The notes under the pieces: model-generated | The model's input: the letters and a program-made list of their open reading frames with translations, nothing else | What the model was told of the DNA's origin: nothing | The model's database searches: none | Program-made: the position numbers and the translations under genes | Source: Micromonospora ureilytica | GTDB taxonomy: Bacteria; Actinomycetota; Actinomycetes; Mycobacteriales; Micromonosporaceae | Assembly: GCF_015751765.1 (NCBI RefSeq) | Contig: NZ_JADOTX010000001.1 | Span: 3,720,001-3,784,000 of the forward strand | DNA length: 64,000 bases | Direction of reading: 5' to 3' | Shown here: positions 10,300-19,834 of the stretch, in pieces | How positions within the stretch are numbered: position 1 is the stretch's first letter | How the letters are laid out: each line of letters starts with the position of its first letter

Positions 10300-13200
10300 A
10301 TGAGGCTGGTCAGCCGGCGCGCCCGCGCGCAGTGGCCGTTGCTGGCAACCCTTCTCGGGGTCGTCACGATCGGCGCGACCCTGCTGGGTACCTGCACCCT
10401 GCTGGTCACCCGCACCGCCGAGCGGGCGCTCGAGGTCGCCATGGCCCGCGCCGCCCCCGCCGCCGTCGACGTGACCGTCTACACCGGCGCCGTCGAGGGC
10501 CGGGACACGCCGTCCGTCGCCGCCGACACCCGCAGTGTGGTGACCTCCGCCCTCGCACCCTTTCCGGCGACGACAACCGCGCGGGCGTCGACAGTGCTGC
10601 GGGCGCTGCCGCCCGCGCTCGCCAAGGGCACCACCGTCGGAGCCCAGGCGTACCTGTCGGGGCTGGACGACCTGCCGACCCGAGGCGAGCTGGTCACCGG
10701 GCGCTGGCCACAGGACCCCGGCGACGCGGTGCTGCTGGAGTCCACCGCACAACTGCTCGGCCTCACCCCCGGTCGCCGGGTTCGCCTCGGCGCCGAGCTG
10801 GCCCACGCGCCCGTCCCGGCCATCGACGTGCTCGTCGTCGGTGTGGTACGCCCGCTGCCGGCGCGCGGCTGGGACCGCGACCCGCTGGCCGCGGCGGGCT
10901 CCGCCACCGGCTACCGGGACGGCCGCTTCATGCAGCCGGTCAACGCCTACGGCCCGTTCCTCGTCGACCTCGCCGACCTGGTCACCACCGGTGCCACCGT
11001 CGACCGGATGGAGGTCACCGCCCATCCGGACCTGTCCCACCCCAACCGCCACGACCTGGAGACCGTGGCCGGGGCGGTCCGCAACGCCGACCGCCGGCTG
11101 GCCGGCACCCTCGGCGACCGCGTCCAACTCGCACGTGTCTCCTCCGAGCTGCCGGCGACCCTGCGGTCCGCCGACGACCAACGGCGCGTCACCGCCGCCG
11201 TCGTGCTCGCCATCGCCGTGCTCGGCGGTGTCCTGGCCGCGACGGCACTCGTCCTCGCCGGCCGGCTGACCACGGGCATCCGCGCCGACGAGACCGCCCT
11301 GCGGTCCGCCCTGGGTACCAGCCGTCGTCAACTCGCCGCCACCGCGACACTCGAGGCCGGGCTCCTCGCCGCCGTCGCGGCCGCGCTCGCGATACCGGCC
11401 TCGTCGGCCCTGCACGCCGGTCTGACCCACCTGCCGCCGCTGGACGGCGCCGGCCTGACCGTCCGGCCAGCCGTCACCGGCGCCCAGGTCCTCGCGGTCG
11501 TCGGCGGCGCGCTGGTGCTCGCCGCCGTACTCACCGTCCTGGCGATCCGACCCGTCCCGGTCGCCGGCGACCAGCGCACCCGCCGCGAACTGCTGGCCCG
11601 TTCCGGCACCGACCTGCTGCTCGCGGTATTCGCTGCCGCCGGATGGTGGCAGCTGTACGCGCAGCCCACCGCCGCCAGCCCACGCGCCGACGCGGTCCGG
11701 GTGCTCGCGCCGGCGCTGCTGCTCACCGCGGGCGCCGCGCTGGCTCTCCGGGTGGTACTGCCCGCCCTTCGCGGCGCGGACCGGCTGGCGTACCGCGCCC
11801 GCGGGCTGGCACTTCCGCTGGCGGTCTCCGAGGCAGCCCGCCGGCCCCAGGCGGTCGCCGCCGGGCTGCTCGTCGGACTGGCCTGCGCGGCCGGAACCTT
11901 CGGCCTCGCCTTCGACAACACGTGGCACCAGTCGCAGCGCGACCAGGCCGCGCTCTCCGTCGGTACCGACCTGGCACTCACCGTCAGCACGGCGCCGGTG
12001 GCCGGAGAGGGCGCGGTCGTCAGCGCGGCCACCGCGGGGACCGTGAGCCCGGTCCTCCACCGCGGTACCGCCGTCGGTCAGTGGCTCGGAAACGCCGGCG
12101 ATGCGCCGCGCCTGATCGCCGTCGACACCACCCGCGCCGACGCGCTGCTGCGCGGGCGGCTGGACAGCGACCGTGGATGGGCAGACGTGGGCGCCGCGCT
12201 GGCGCCACGCACCCGGGCCACCGGCCTCGCCATTCCGGCTGGCGCCCCGCTCGTCCTGAGCGGGACCGTCGCCGGCGACACCCCGCTCGCCGTGACGCCC
12301 CGGTTGCTGCTGCAGGACGCCAGCGGCCTCCGCACGTCCTGCACCGGTCCCGCCGTACCGCTCGACGGCCAGGAGTTTCGGCTGCCCGCCTGCGCGACCG
12401 CTGACGGGCTGCGCCTCGTCGCGGTCGCCCTGCCGGTCACCACCGACGAGGTCGGCGGACCCGTCGCCGTAGCCGTCACACTCACCGTGCCGCCCGCCGG
12501 GTCGGCGGAGAGGCCGACTGACGGTTCGGATTGGACCGCCACGTCGGCGCCGCCGATCCCGAGCAAGGTGAGCGACCTGACCGTCGGGGTGTCCGCCACA
12601 CCGTCGGGAACCGCGCTGCGGATGGCCGCGACCGTCGAGCTCAGCGGCGCCGAGGACGCCGCCCGGACCCTCGTCGCCACCGCCTTCCCGGACCCCGGCC
12701 CGGTGCCCGTCGCCGTCTCCGCCCGCTTTGCCAGCGAGGTCGGTGCCGAGAGCGGCAGCCAGCTCAGCGTCACGGTCGGCATCACGCCCGTCCCGGTCGT
12801 CGTCACCGAGGTCGTGCCGACCGTGCCGTCCGCCCCCGGCGCCGTCGCCGTCCTGGCCGACCTGGACACGCTGTCCCGCGCGCGGGCCGTCACCGGCGAC
12901 CTGACGTTCCCGGTCGACGCCTGGTGGGTCGGCCACCCAGCCGGTCCCGATGCCGCCGAGCGGGCCACCGCCCTGCACCTGGGCACCGTCGCGACCCGTG
13001 AGGCGGAGACCGCCCGCCTCATCGGCGGCCCGCTGAGCGCCGGGCTGCCGGCCGCGCTCCGGCTCATCGTCCCGGCCGCGGCTCTGCTGCTGCTCGCCGG
13101 CGTCGTCCTGCACGTCACCTGTGATCTACAGGTCCGCGCCGTCGAGGTGGCGCGGCTGCGCGGCCTGGGAATGTCCCGGCGCGACATCCGGGCCGTGCTG

Positions 13201-13464
13201 CTCGGCCAGCACGCCGGCGTTCTGCTGCCCCTACTCGCGGCGGGCGCGGCCGTCGGCGCGCTCGCCACCCGCATCGTCGCCCCCCTGCTCGTGCGCTCCG
13301 ACACCGGCGCCACACCCGTCCCGGCCACCCAGCCACACTGGCCGTGGCCAGCCGAGGCGGCACTCCTCGCCGTACTGCTGGCCGGATGCGTGCTGGCGGT
13401 CGCCGTCGTGGTCACCGTCCAGGTCCGCCGGGCCGACGCCGCGCACCTGCGGGTGGCGCAGTGA
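10300..13464 (+). CDS. FtsX-type ABC transporter permease, large, first copy
   Basis: 1054 residues. An N-terminal transmembrane helix (about 14-40) is followed by a large predicted outside region, then a cluster of hydrophobic segments around 300-540, a second outside region, and C-terminal hydrophobic segments around 920-1050 with AVEVARLRGLGMSRRDIRAVLLGQHAGVLLPL, the FtsX-domain hallmark (xLRxxGxxRRxIxxxLxxE). This gives two FtsX units separated by extracytoplasmic domains, as in large MacB-like exporters of actinobacteria. The stop overlaps the GTG start of the second permease (13461-13464). The substrate is unknown. Confidence 0.85.
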   Translation: MRLVSRRARAQWPLLATLLGVVTIGATLLGTCTLLVTRTAERALEVAMARAAPAAVDVTVYTGAVEGRDTPSVAADTRSVVTSALAPFPATTTARASTVLRALPPALAKGTTVGAQAYLSGLDDLPTRGELVTGRWPQDPGDAVLLESTAQLLGLTPGRRVRLGAELAHAPVPAIDVLVVGVVRPLPARGWDRDPLAAAGSATGYRDGRFMQPVNAYGPFLVDLADLVTTGATVDRMEVTAHPDLSHPNRHDLETVAGAVRNADRRLAGTLGDRVQLARVSSELPATLRSADDQRRVTAAVVLAIAVLGGVLAATALVLAGRLTTGIRADETALRSALGTSRRQLAATATLEAGLLAAVAAALAIPASSALHAGLTHLPPLDGAGLTVRPAVTGAQVLAVVGGALVLAAVLTVLAIRPVPVAGDQRTRRELLARSGTDLLLAVFAAAGWWQLYAQPTAASPRADAVRVLAPALLLTAGAALALRVVLPALRGADRLAYRARGLALPLAVSEAARRPQAVAAGLLVGLACAAGTFGLAFDNTWHQSQRDQAALSVGTDLALTVSTAPVAGEGAVVSAATAGTVSPVLHRGTAVGQWLGNAGDAPRLIAVDTTRADALLRGRLDSDRGWADVGAALAPRTRATGLAIPAGAPLVLSGTVAGDTPLAVTPRLLLQDASGLRTSCTGPAVPLDGQEFRLPACATADGLRLVAVALPVTTDEVGGPVAVAVTLTVPPAGSAERPTDGSDWTATSAPPIPSKVSDLTVGVSATPSGTALRMAATVELSGAEDAARTLVATAFPDPGPVPVAVSARFASEVGAESGSQLSVTVGITPVPVVVTEVVPTVPSAPGAVAVLADLDTLSRARAVTGDLTFPVDAWWVGHPAGPDAAERATALHLGTVATREAETARLIGGPLSAGLPAALRLIVPAAALLLLAGVVLHVTCDLQVRAVEVARLRGLGMSRRDIRAVLLGQHAGVLLPLLAAGAAVGALATRIVAPLLVRSDTGATPVPATQPHWPWPAEAALLAVLLAGCVLAVAVVVTVQVRRADAAHLRVAQ

Positions 13465-16220
13465 ACCGGTGGCTGACCCGCCGGCGGCCGGCGCTGCACT
13501 GGCCCAGCATCCGCGGCCGTGGCCGTACCGACGCCGGACCGCTGCTGCTCACCGCCGCCGTCATCGCGGCCGTCGCGCTGCTCGCCGGGGCCGCGCCGGT
13601 GCTGCTCCGCGCCGCCGCCGACAACGCCGTCCAGGACACGGTCCGCCGCGCCGGCACCGACTCGAACGTCCTCGTACACGCCAACTGGGAACGCGACGAC
13701 GGGCCGACCGGCGGGCGGGTCCGGATGCCCAGCCTCGCCGAGGCCCTCGACACGTTCCGCGCCCGGGCGACCGAGGCGCTCGGGCCCGACCTGGACGCCG
13801 CGCTGCTCCCGCCCATCGCCGCTGTCGACGGCCCGATCCTCAACATCACCGACGGCAGCGTGCCGCGTACCTTCCAGTTCACCTACCTGGCCGGCGACCT
13901 CGGCGGCCCGGACGTGGCCTGGATCGCCGGCAGCCCGCCCGGCCCCGCCGTCTCCGACGAGTACGTCGAGACCCCCTACGACGGACCGCCCTGGCCGGTG
14001 CAGGTCGGCCTCTCCGAGGCGGACGCCGCCGCGCTCAACCTCGGCCCCGGCGATCGAATCCCGGTCAAGGACGGCCACGGTCGTGACCGAGACGTCCGGA
14101 TCAGCGGGATCTACCGACCCGCGGACAGCGCCGACCCGGCCTGGCGACTCGCCCCGGCGCTGCTGCGCCCCGTGCCCGGCGCCGACGGCGTGGGGACCAC
14201 CCGGTTCGCCGGCCTGCTGTCGCGCGAGTCGTTACCGGACGCCCGGCTCGCCGTCGACGAGGACGAACTGCGACGCACCGTCCACTTCGCACCCGTTCCC
14301 GACGCGCTCACCTGGGACGCCACCGCGGCGCTCGCCAGCCAGGTGGTCAAGCTCAAGGCAGCCTCCGGCTCCTCGATCGACCGCGACCAGTCCCTGAAGT
14401 GGGAGTCGCAGCTCGACACCGTCTTGCGCGACGCCAGTACACGGAACAGCGCCGCTTCCGCACAGGCCGCCGTCCTGCTCGCCGGGGTGCTGACCGCCAC
14501 GGTGCTGGTCCTGCTGCTCGCCGCCTACCTGCTGGTCGGCCGCCGTACCCCGGCGCTGAGCGCCGCCCGGCAGCGTGGGGCGGCGCTACCCGACCTCGGT
14601 GCGGAACTGATCATCGAGTCCACAGTCGTGTCCCTGTCGGCCGCCGCCGTCGGGCTCGCGCTCGCCCGCGCGGCCGCTCCGGGCGTCTCCTGGACCTGGG
14701 CCGTCCCCGTGGTCCTGGCCGGTGCCGTCGCCGGGCCGGCGTTCGGCACCCTCGCCGCCGCCCACGGCAGCCGCGACCGGCGTCAACCCGCCAACCAGGC
14801 CGCTCGGCGCTGGATCCGGGCCACCGGCCAGCTGCGCCGCGCCGTAGTGGAGGCCGCTGTCCTGATCGCCGCGGTCGCCGCCTTCGTCACACTGCACCAG
14901 CGCGGGCTCCTGCCCGTCGTCTCCGACGGCGACACCGGTGAGCTGAGTGGCGACCTGATCCTGCCGATCAGCGCCGTCGCCCTGGGCGCGCTCGTCGGCG
15001 CGCTCGTCCTGCTCCGGCTAGTGCCCCTCGGGGCGCGGTTCGCGCTCCGACAGGCCCTGCGCTCGCGCCGCCCGCTGGCCGTGTTCAGTGCCGCCCAGGC
15101 GGCCACGACTGCCGGGCGCGCGCTGCCGCTGCTGGTTCTGGTCAGCACCACGGCGCTCGCGTCGTTCGCGCTCATCCTCGGCGCGACCGTCACCAGGGGT
15201 ATGGCCGACGGCGCGTGGAGCGCCGTCGGCGCCGACGCCCGCCTCGACGTCGGCGCCGACGCCGACGCCGCCACGCCCGCACTCGCCGAGCGCATCGCCG
15301 CCGCACCCGGGGTACGGCAGGTCGTCGTCGCGCAGGTGACCGACTCGGCACGCGTCTTCAGCGAATCGACACTGCTCACCCCACGCCTGGTCATCGTGGA
15401 CACTGCCGCGTTCCAGCGCCTGCTGGCCGGCACTCCGCTGCCCGACGCGCCGGCGCTGGCCCGGCTCACGGCACCCGGTCCCGGCGCCGGGGACGTCCCA
15501 GCGCTGGTCCGATCGAGCGACGGCGAACTGCGCACCGGCACGCGGCTGCAGCTACCCCGGGACGACGCCCCGGCGATCCGTCTCGCCGCGGTCGGTACCG
15601 CTCCCTCCGTCGACGGCGCCACCGACGTCGTCATCGTGGACGCCGCGGCCCTCGCCGACGCCGGGCTGCCCGCCGTTCCGAATACCGTCTGGGTGACCGG
15701 CCCCGGCGCCGCGCGGGCCGTGGCGAACACCGGCGTCGCCGCCGACGTCCTGCTGCGGGCGGACGTCCTGCGGGCGCAGCGAGTGGCTCCGCTGACCGCA
15801 GGGCTCCTACGGCTGGCGTGGACGGCCGCCGCGGTGCTGCTGGCGCTGGGGTTGCTCGGCCTCACGCTCGCCGCCGCCGCCGGCACGTCGCAACGGTGGC
15901 AGACCCTGACCCGGCTGCGGACCCTCGGCCTGCGGCCACGCGACGTCCGCTGGGTCGCCGCCGGAGAGCTGCTGCCGCCGGTAGTGGTCGCCGCGGTGTG
16001 CGGCCCGCTACTCGGGGCCCTGCTCGCGCGCCTGACGCTCGGCCCGCTCGACCTGCGGCTGCTCACCGGCCAAGCCGCCGACCCGACGGCGGTCCTGCCG
16101 TGGTGGCTGCTGGGCCTGGTGAGCGTGGCGCTGCTGGCGGTGGCCACCACGGTCGTACCTGTCGAGTCGGCGCTGCGGCGACGCGACCGGCTGAGCGAGG
16201 TACTCCGCGCCGGGGAGTAA
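13461..16220 (+). CDS. FtsX-type ABC transporter permease, large, second copy
   Basis: 919 residues from the GTG at 13461, which overlaps the previous stop by 4 bases. The layout is the same as the first permease: N-terminal helix (GPLLLTAAVIAAVALLAGAA, about 29-48), outside domain, central helices (about 340-600), a second outside domain, and C-terminal helices with LTRLRTLGLRPRDVRWVAAGELLPP, the FtsX motif. Sequence identity to the first permease looks low, so the two may pair as a heterodimer. It is the last gene of the operon; the tRNA-Val on the opposite strand begins about 100 bp later. Confidence 0.83.
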   Translation: MNRWLTRRRPALHWPSIRGRGRTDAGPLLLTAAVIAAVALLAGAAPVLLRAAADNAVQDTVRRAGTDSNVLVHANWERDDGPTGGRVRMPSLAEALDTFRARATEALGPDLDAALLPPIAAVDGPILNITDGSVPRTFQFTYLAGDLGGPDVAWIAGSPPGPAVSDEYVETPYDGPPWPVQVGLSEADAAALNLGPGDRIPVKDGHGRDRDVRISGIYRPADSADPAWRLAPALLRPVPGADGVGTTRFAGLLSRESLPDARLAVDEDELRRTVHFAPVPDALTWDATAALASQVVKLKAASGSSIDRDQSLKWESQLDTVLRDASTRNSAASAQAAVLLAGVLTATVLVLLLAAYLLVGRRTPALSAARQRGAALPDLGAELIIESTVVSLSAAAVGLALARAAAPGVSWTWAVPVVLAGAVAGPAFGTLAAAHGSRDRRQPANQAARRWIRATGQLRRAVVEAAVLIAAVAAFVTLHQRGLLPVVSDGDTGELSGDLILPISAVALGALVGALVLLRLVPLGARFALRQALRSRRPLAVFSAAQAATTAGRALPLLVLVSTTALASFALILGATVTRGMADGAWSAVGADARLDVGADADAATPALAERIAAAPGVRQVVVAQVTDSARVFSESTLLTPRLVIVDTAAFQRLLAGTPLPDAPALARLTAPGPGAGDVPALVRSSDGELRTGTRLQLPRDDAPAIRLAAVGTAPSVDGATDVVIVDAAALADAGLPAVPNTVWVTGPGAARAVANTGVAADVLLRADVLRAQRVAPLTAGLLRLAWTAAAVLLALGLLGLTLAAAAGTSQRWQTLTRLRTLGLRPRDVRWVAAGELLPPVVVAAVCGPLLGALLARLTLGPLDLRLLTGQAADPTAVLPWWLLGLVSVALLAVATTVVPVESALRRRDRLSEVLRAGE

Positions 16221-16267
16221 CCGGCTACTGGCCCGAATCACCTCGGACAACGAAGCAGAAACATCGA

Positions 16268-16296
16268 GACCCGTTACCGATATCCGGTAACGGGTC
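16268..16296 (-). terminator. Hairpin terminator downstream of tRNA-Val (first cluster)
   Basis: GACCCGTTACCG (16268-16279) pairs perfectly with CGGTAACGGGTC (16285-16296), loop 5 bases. On the minus strand it lies 21 bases after the encoded CCA of tRNA-Val and is followed by a mildly T-rich stretch; it can also stop the permease operon from the plus strand. Confidence 0.75.
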
Positions 16297-16316
16297 CGCT
16301 GATCTGTGGATGAAGC

Positions 16317-16391
16317 TGGTGGGCGATACTGGGTTTGAACCAGTGACCTCTTCCGTGTCAAGGAAGCGCGCTCCCACTGCGCCAATCGCCC
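16317..16391 (-). tRNA. tRNA-Val (GAC), CCA encoded
   Basis: Minus strand. Acceptor GGGCGAT/ATCGCCC, anticodon stem CTTCC/GGAAG around loop TTGACAC giving anticodon GAC, T-arm with GGTTCAAACC, discriminator A at 16320 and genome-encoded CCA at 16317-16319. It is identical base for base to the tRNA-Val at 21259-21333. Confidence 0.95.
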
Positions 16392-16418
16392 GTGGCGGCC
16401 CCCCTGGGGCACATCGCG

Positions 16419-16491
16419 AGCGGACGACGGGATTCGAACCCGCGACCCTCACCTTGGCAAGGTGATGCGCTACCAGCTGCGCTACGTCCGC
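16419..16491 (-). tRNA. tRNA-Gly (GCC)
   Basis: Minus strand. Acceptor GCGGACG/CGTCCGC, anticodon stem TCACC/GGTGA around TTGCCAA giving GCC, T-loop TTCGAAT, discriminator T; CCA is not encoded. It is upstream of tRNA-Val in the same transcript direction and identical to the tRNA-Gly at 21452-21524. Confidence 0.95.
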
Positions 16492-16640
16492 ACGTCCCCG
16501 ACAACCGTCGGCGACAGGTGAACTCTACCCGATGCCAAGATCGCTTGGCGCGGCACCCTTGGGCGGTCGCGATTGCAGCGGACGGCAGTGGGGTACTAAA
16601 GACCCTCGACAGCGCACCACACCCCCTTAAGGAGGCTGTC

Positions 16641-16883
16641 GTGGGTATCGGCACCAGCATCTTTCTGATCGCGCTCGGCGCGATCCTCACCTTCGCCCTC
16701 GACGCCAGCGTCGGCGGCATCAACCTCGACGTGGTCGGCTGGATCCTGATGGGCGCCGGCGTGCTCGGCCTGATCATGACCACGCTGATCTGGGGTCGCC
16801 GCCGACAGGTCGTGACCACCACCGAGCAGCCGGTGGAGTACCAGCGGGTCGAGGAGCGGCGGGACATCGCGCCTCCGCTGTGA
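16641..16883 (+). CDS. Small two-helix membrane protein (DUF6458-like)
   Basis: 80 residues with two transmembrane segments (IFLIALGAILTFAL at about 7-20 and VVGWILMGAGVLGLIMTTLIW at about 31-51) and a charged cytoplasmic tail ending ERRDIAPPL. GIGxSxFLIAxGAIL followed by DVVGWILM is typical of the DUF6458 family, small actinobacterial membrane proteins of unknown function. The start is GTG 16641 with a strong AAGGAGG at 16629-16635. It is monocistronic, ended by the hairpin at 16934-16960. Confidence 0.85.
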   Translation: MGIGTSIFLIALGAILTFALDASVGGINLDVVGWILMGAGVLGLIMTTLIWGRRRQVVTTTEQPVEYQRVEERRDIAPPL

Positions 16884-16933
16884 CCCGACCATCTCCATCG
16901 CTGATGGAGCCGGCAGCTCGACGTGATTCCGGG

Positions 16934-16960
16934 CCGGCCACCTCCGCCGAAGGTGGCCGG
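16934..16960. terminator. Hairpin terminator between convergent genes
   Basis: CCGGCCACCT (16934-16943) against AGGTGGCCGG (16951-16960), 10 perfect pairs with a 7-base loop. It lies between the small membrane protein (plus) and the quinone oxidoreductase (minus), so it can serve both. There is no T-run, as is common in GC-rich actinobacteria. Confidence 0.65.
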
Positions 16961-16973
16961 TCCGTCGGCGGAA

Positions 16974-17930
16974 TCAGAACTCGATGACCAGCCGGCCGCG
17001 TACCCCTCCCGCTTCCAGGAGCTGATGGGCGCGGGCCGCCTCCTCCGGTGGGAACCGGCCGGCGACCCGCAGGGTCAGCGCACCCTCCTCGGCGAGCCGC
17101 CGAAGCAGGTCGAGCTTGTCGCGGCGCCCGTCGTACTCGTGCACGTACGCGGACACCATGTCGATCCTCCGCTGGTCGGCCTGTGCCCGCAGCGCCGGAT
17201 CGGGCCCGCCGCGCAGCAGCGCGACGGCACCACCCGCGCGCACCGCCGGCAGCAGCGCGCTGCCGAGCAACGCGGCGTCGACAGCGGCGTCCACCCCGTC
17301 CGGGGCGTACTCCCGGAAGCGGTCGGCAACCCCCGGGCCTCGGGCCACCGTCACGTCGGCGCCGAGCGCGGCGACCAGTTCGGCGTCGCCCGGTGCCGCG
17401 TCGGCCAACACCCGGTGACCGGCGGCCTTGGCGAGCTGCACGGCGTACCCGCCGACCGCGCCGGCCGCGCCGGTCACCGCGAGGGTACGGCCGGACGACA
17501 GCCGCAGCTGGTCCAGTGCGTGCAGGGCAGTCAACCCGTTCAACGGCAGGGTGGCTGCCTCGGCGGGTGAGACGCCCGCCGGCGCGGGCACCACCCAGCT
17601 CTCCGGGAGCACGACCCACTCGGCGTACCCGCCTCCGGCCTCCCGGGTGGGATTGACCATGGCCATCACCAGGTCGCCCGGGGCGAGAGCACCACTGACC
17701 CCGGAGCCCACCTCGTCGATGATGCCGGCGATGTCCTGGCCGGGCAGCAGCGGGTCGCCGCCGCGGAGCCGCACCGGCGTCATGCCAGCCCGGATCAGGG
17801 TGTCCGCGGGGTTGACCGCCGCGGCGCGTACCCGGATGCGGACCTCACCTGGGCCGGCGTGCGGCGTCGGAAGCTCGACCACCCGCAGCACCTCCGGCCC
17901 GCCGTAGCGCAGCAGTCCGACCGCTCTCAT
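16974..17930 (-). CDS. NADPH:quinone oxidoreductase-like protein (zinc-less MDR family)
   Basis: 318 residues. GroES-like N-terminal domain with PGEVRIRVRAAAVNPADTLIR (about 27-47), then a Rossmann nucleotide-binding domain with LAVTGAAGAVGGYAVQLAKAAGHRV. No catalytic zinc cysteine/histidine set is seen, which fits the quinone oxidoreductase (zeta-crystallin) branch. It should reduce quinones or activated C=C bonds with NADPH. Its ATG overlaps the stop of the upstream Gfo/Idh/MocA gene (17927-17930), so the two are translationally coupled. A TetR gene lies further upstream on the same strand and may control the pair. Confidence 0.9.
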   Translation of the reverse strand: MRAVGLLRYGGPEVLRVVELPTPHAGPGEVRIRVRAAAVNPADTLIRAGMTPVRLRGGDPLLPGQDIAGIIDEVGSGVSGALAPGDLVMAMVNPTREAGGGYAEWVVLPESWVVPAPAGVSPAEAATLPLNGLTALHALDQLRLSSGRTLAVTGAAGAVGGYAVQLAKAAGHRVLADAAPGDAELVAALGADVTVARGPGVADRFREYAPDGVDAAVDAALLGSALLPAVRAGGAVALLRGGPDPALRAQADQRRIDMVSAYVHEYDGRRDKLDLLRRLAEEGALTLRVAGRFPPEEAARAHQLLEAGGVRGRLVIEF

Positions 17931-19054
17931 GCCTGACTCCTCATCATTCGGCTTGGGCCAAGGGCCTGGGTCGTGCCGGTGGCGGAGGCCCGCTCGATCA
18001 CGTCGATGAGCCGGTGCCGGCCGAGGGCGTGCGCGAAGTCCGGGACGGTCCGGGTGCCGTCAGCCAACTCCCGAGCGAGCTGCCGGTAGAGCCGCGCCAC
18101 ACCTCCGGCCGCGGAACGACTCAGCTCGGCGGGCACGCCGTCCAGGTAGGAAGCCGGCACCTCCAGTGGTTGGACGGCGCTGTCGGCGCCCCGGCCTCCG
18201 GCGAGGGTGAGTTCGGCGACCTGCATGTTGCCCCAGCCGGCGGTCAGCACCAGGTCGCCCTCGCTGCCGTTGATCTCCCACCGGAAGTTGTCCCCACGGG
18301 ACACCCCGCCCCGGTAGAAGATGGACGCCGCCGCGCCGCCGTCGAGGGTGCCGATCACCGAGACCTGGTCCGGCACGGTGACCGGGACGGTGCTGCCGTC
18401 CGTCGCGAGCGTCGCCTGCTTGCGACCGACGACGAGGTTCGCGGCCACCGAGCCGAACTCACCGAGGACGAAGTGCAGCGGGTCGAGCGCGTGCAGGGTG
18501 GCCGAGGTGAGCGGAGTGGCGCCGTTGGCGTTGTCGAACCAGTACGCCTGGCTGGGGTCGGCGACATCACCACCCCAGACCATCCCCGAGCCGACCATCG
18601 TGGTGCCGAGCACCTTGCCGACATACCCGTCGCGAATCAGGTCCCGGGCGTACCGGACCTCGGGGGCGTACCGCCCCTGGAGCCCGACCACCGTGCGGAT
18701 GCCCGCCTTCGCGGCCCGATCTGCCAACTGCTGGGCCTCGGCCAGGCCATTGCCCAGCGGCCACTCGCTGTAGACCATCTTGCCCGCGTCCAGGGCCGCG
18801 GAGATGAGCTTGAAATGCTCGGTGACCTTCACCGCCACGACGACGAGGTCGACACCGGGATGCATGATCAGGTCCCGGTGGTCGTGGTAGGCGGGCACGC
18901 CGTACCTGGCGGCTGCGGCCTCGGCGCTGCTCGGACGGGAGGTGCTCACCGCGCGAAGGGCGAACTCGGGTGTTGCGGCGATGGCGGGCACGTGTGCGAT
19001 GGAGGCCCATCCGCTGGTGCTCGCGCCGATGATGCCGACGCCGGTCGGGGGCAT
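17927..19054 (-). CDS. Gfo/Idh/MocA-family oxidoreductase
   Basis: 375 residues. The N-terminal Rossmann fold starts VGIIGASTSGWASIAHVPA (GxxGxxxxGW), followed by VDLVVVAVKVTEHFKLISAAL and VYSEWPLGNGLAEAQQL, where the usual EKP signature is EWP; the C-terminal domain carries a beta-sheet with DPLHFVLGEFGSV. This group acts on sugars or other polyols with NAD(P); EWP instead of EKP removes the lysine that is usually catalytic, so the activity may differ. It overlaps the quinone oxidoreductase gene by 4 bases. Confidence 0.88.
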   Translation of the reverse strand: MPPTGVGIIGASTSGWASIAHVPAIAATPEFALRAVSTSRPSSAEAAAARYGVPAYHDHRDLIMHPGVDLVVVAVKVTEHFKLISAALDAGKMVYSEWPLGNGLAEAQQLADRAAKAGIRTVVGLQGRYAPEVRYARDLIRDGYVGKVLGTTMVGSGMVWGGDVADPSQAYWFDNANGATPLTSATLHALDPLHFVLGEFGSVAANLVVGRKQATLATDGSTVPVTVPDQVSVIGTLDGGAAASIFYRGGVSRGDNFRWEINGSEGDLVLTAGWGNMQVAELTLAGGRGADSAVQPLEVPASYLDGVPAELSRSAAGGVARLYRQLARELADGTRTVPDFAHALGRHRLIDVIERASATGTTQALGPSRMMRSQA

Positions 19055-19135
19055 GGCCCTATCTCCTCAAAAACGTGATAAATCGGAAGGTAGTCAGTTG
19101 GTGTGGATGACGGGCCGAACCACGCCGTCCGACGG

Positions 19136-19717
19136 TCAGTCCAGGCAGGTGAGCGCGACCTCGGCGTAGCGCGTCAGTGCCGCCCGGTCCGGGTTGATGG
19201 CACCCATGACGCGCAGGCCCTGGAGGCTGGTCACCAGGAAGCCGGCCAGGTCGGTGGCGCTGCGGTCAGTGGTGATCTGGCCCCGCACCTGCGCCTCGGC
19301 GAGCAGGTCGTAGAGCGCCAACTCCAGGGACTGGGTGGTCGAGCGGAGCCGGTCGGCCACCCGCACATCCTGGTGCGCCCGCTCCATCGACGCCCCGACG
19401 ATGAGGCAGGAGAGGTGCCGGCCGTCGCCGGTGATGTCGTCCACCGCGCCGATGAACACCTCACGGATGACCGCTCGCGCGTCGTTGCCCGAGCGCAGCA
19501 GATCGACAATCGGTGTGGCGTAGCGCTGCCGGTACAGATCGAGCACCGCCAGGTAGAGGCCGTCCTTACTGCCGAACGCGGCATAGATCGACCCGCTGCC
19601 CAAGCCGGTCGCCTCGGAGAGATCGCGCATCGAGGTGCCCTCGTAGCCCTTGCTCCGGAACACATTCATGGCAGCGATGACCGCGGCGTCGAGGTCGAAC
19701 TCACGGGTACGGGCCAT
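19136..19717 (-). CDS. TetR-family transcriptional regulator
   Basis: 193 residues. The N-terminal helix-turn-helix (about 8-55) reads AAVIAAMNVFRSKGYEGTSMRDLSEATGLGSGSIYAAFGSKDGLY, the standard TetR DNA-binding region; the rest is an all-helical ligand domain of the type seen in YcdC/TetR_C_16-like proteins. It precedes the Gfo/Idh/MocA and quinone oxidoreductase genes on the same strand with an 81-bp gap and is divergent from a GNAT gene. It is a likely repressor of one or both neighbours; the ligand is unknown. Confidence 0.92.
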   Translation of the reverse strand: MARTREFDLDAAVIAAMNVFRSKGYEGTSMRDLSEATGLGSGSIYAAFGSKDGLYLAVLDLYRQRYATPIVDLLRSGNDARAVIREVFIGAVDDITGDGRHLSCLIVGASMERAHQDVRVADRLRSTTQSLELALYDLLAEAQVRGQITTDRSATDLAGFLVTSLQGLRVMGAINPDRAALTRYAEVALTCLD

Positions 19718-19834
19718 GGCTGCACGCTACCCACTATCTGGAACGATCGACAAAGTATCGCCGGTCACAGCCGTCGAATCGAGCCGTTTCCGCTGGCCGA
19801 GAGGGGTGCTGGGTGCCGCGTTACGATCCAGATC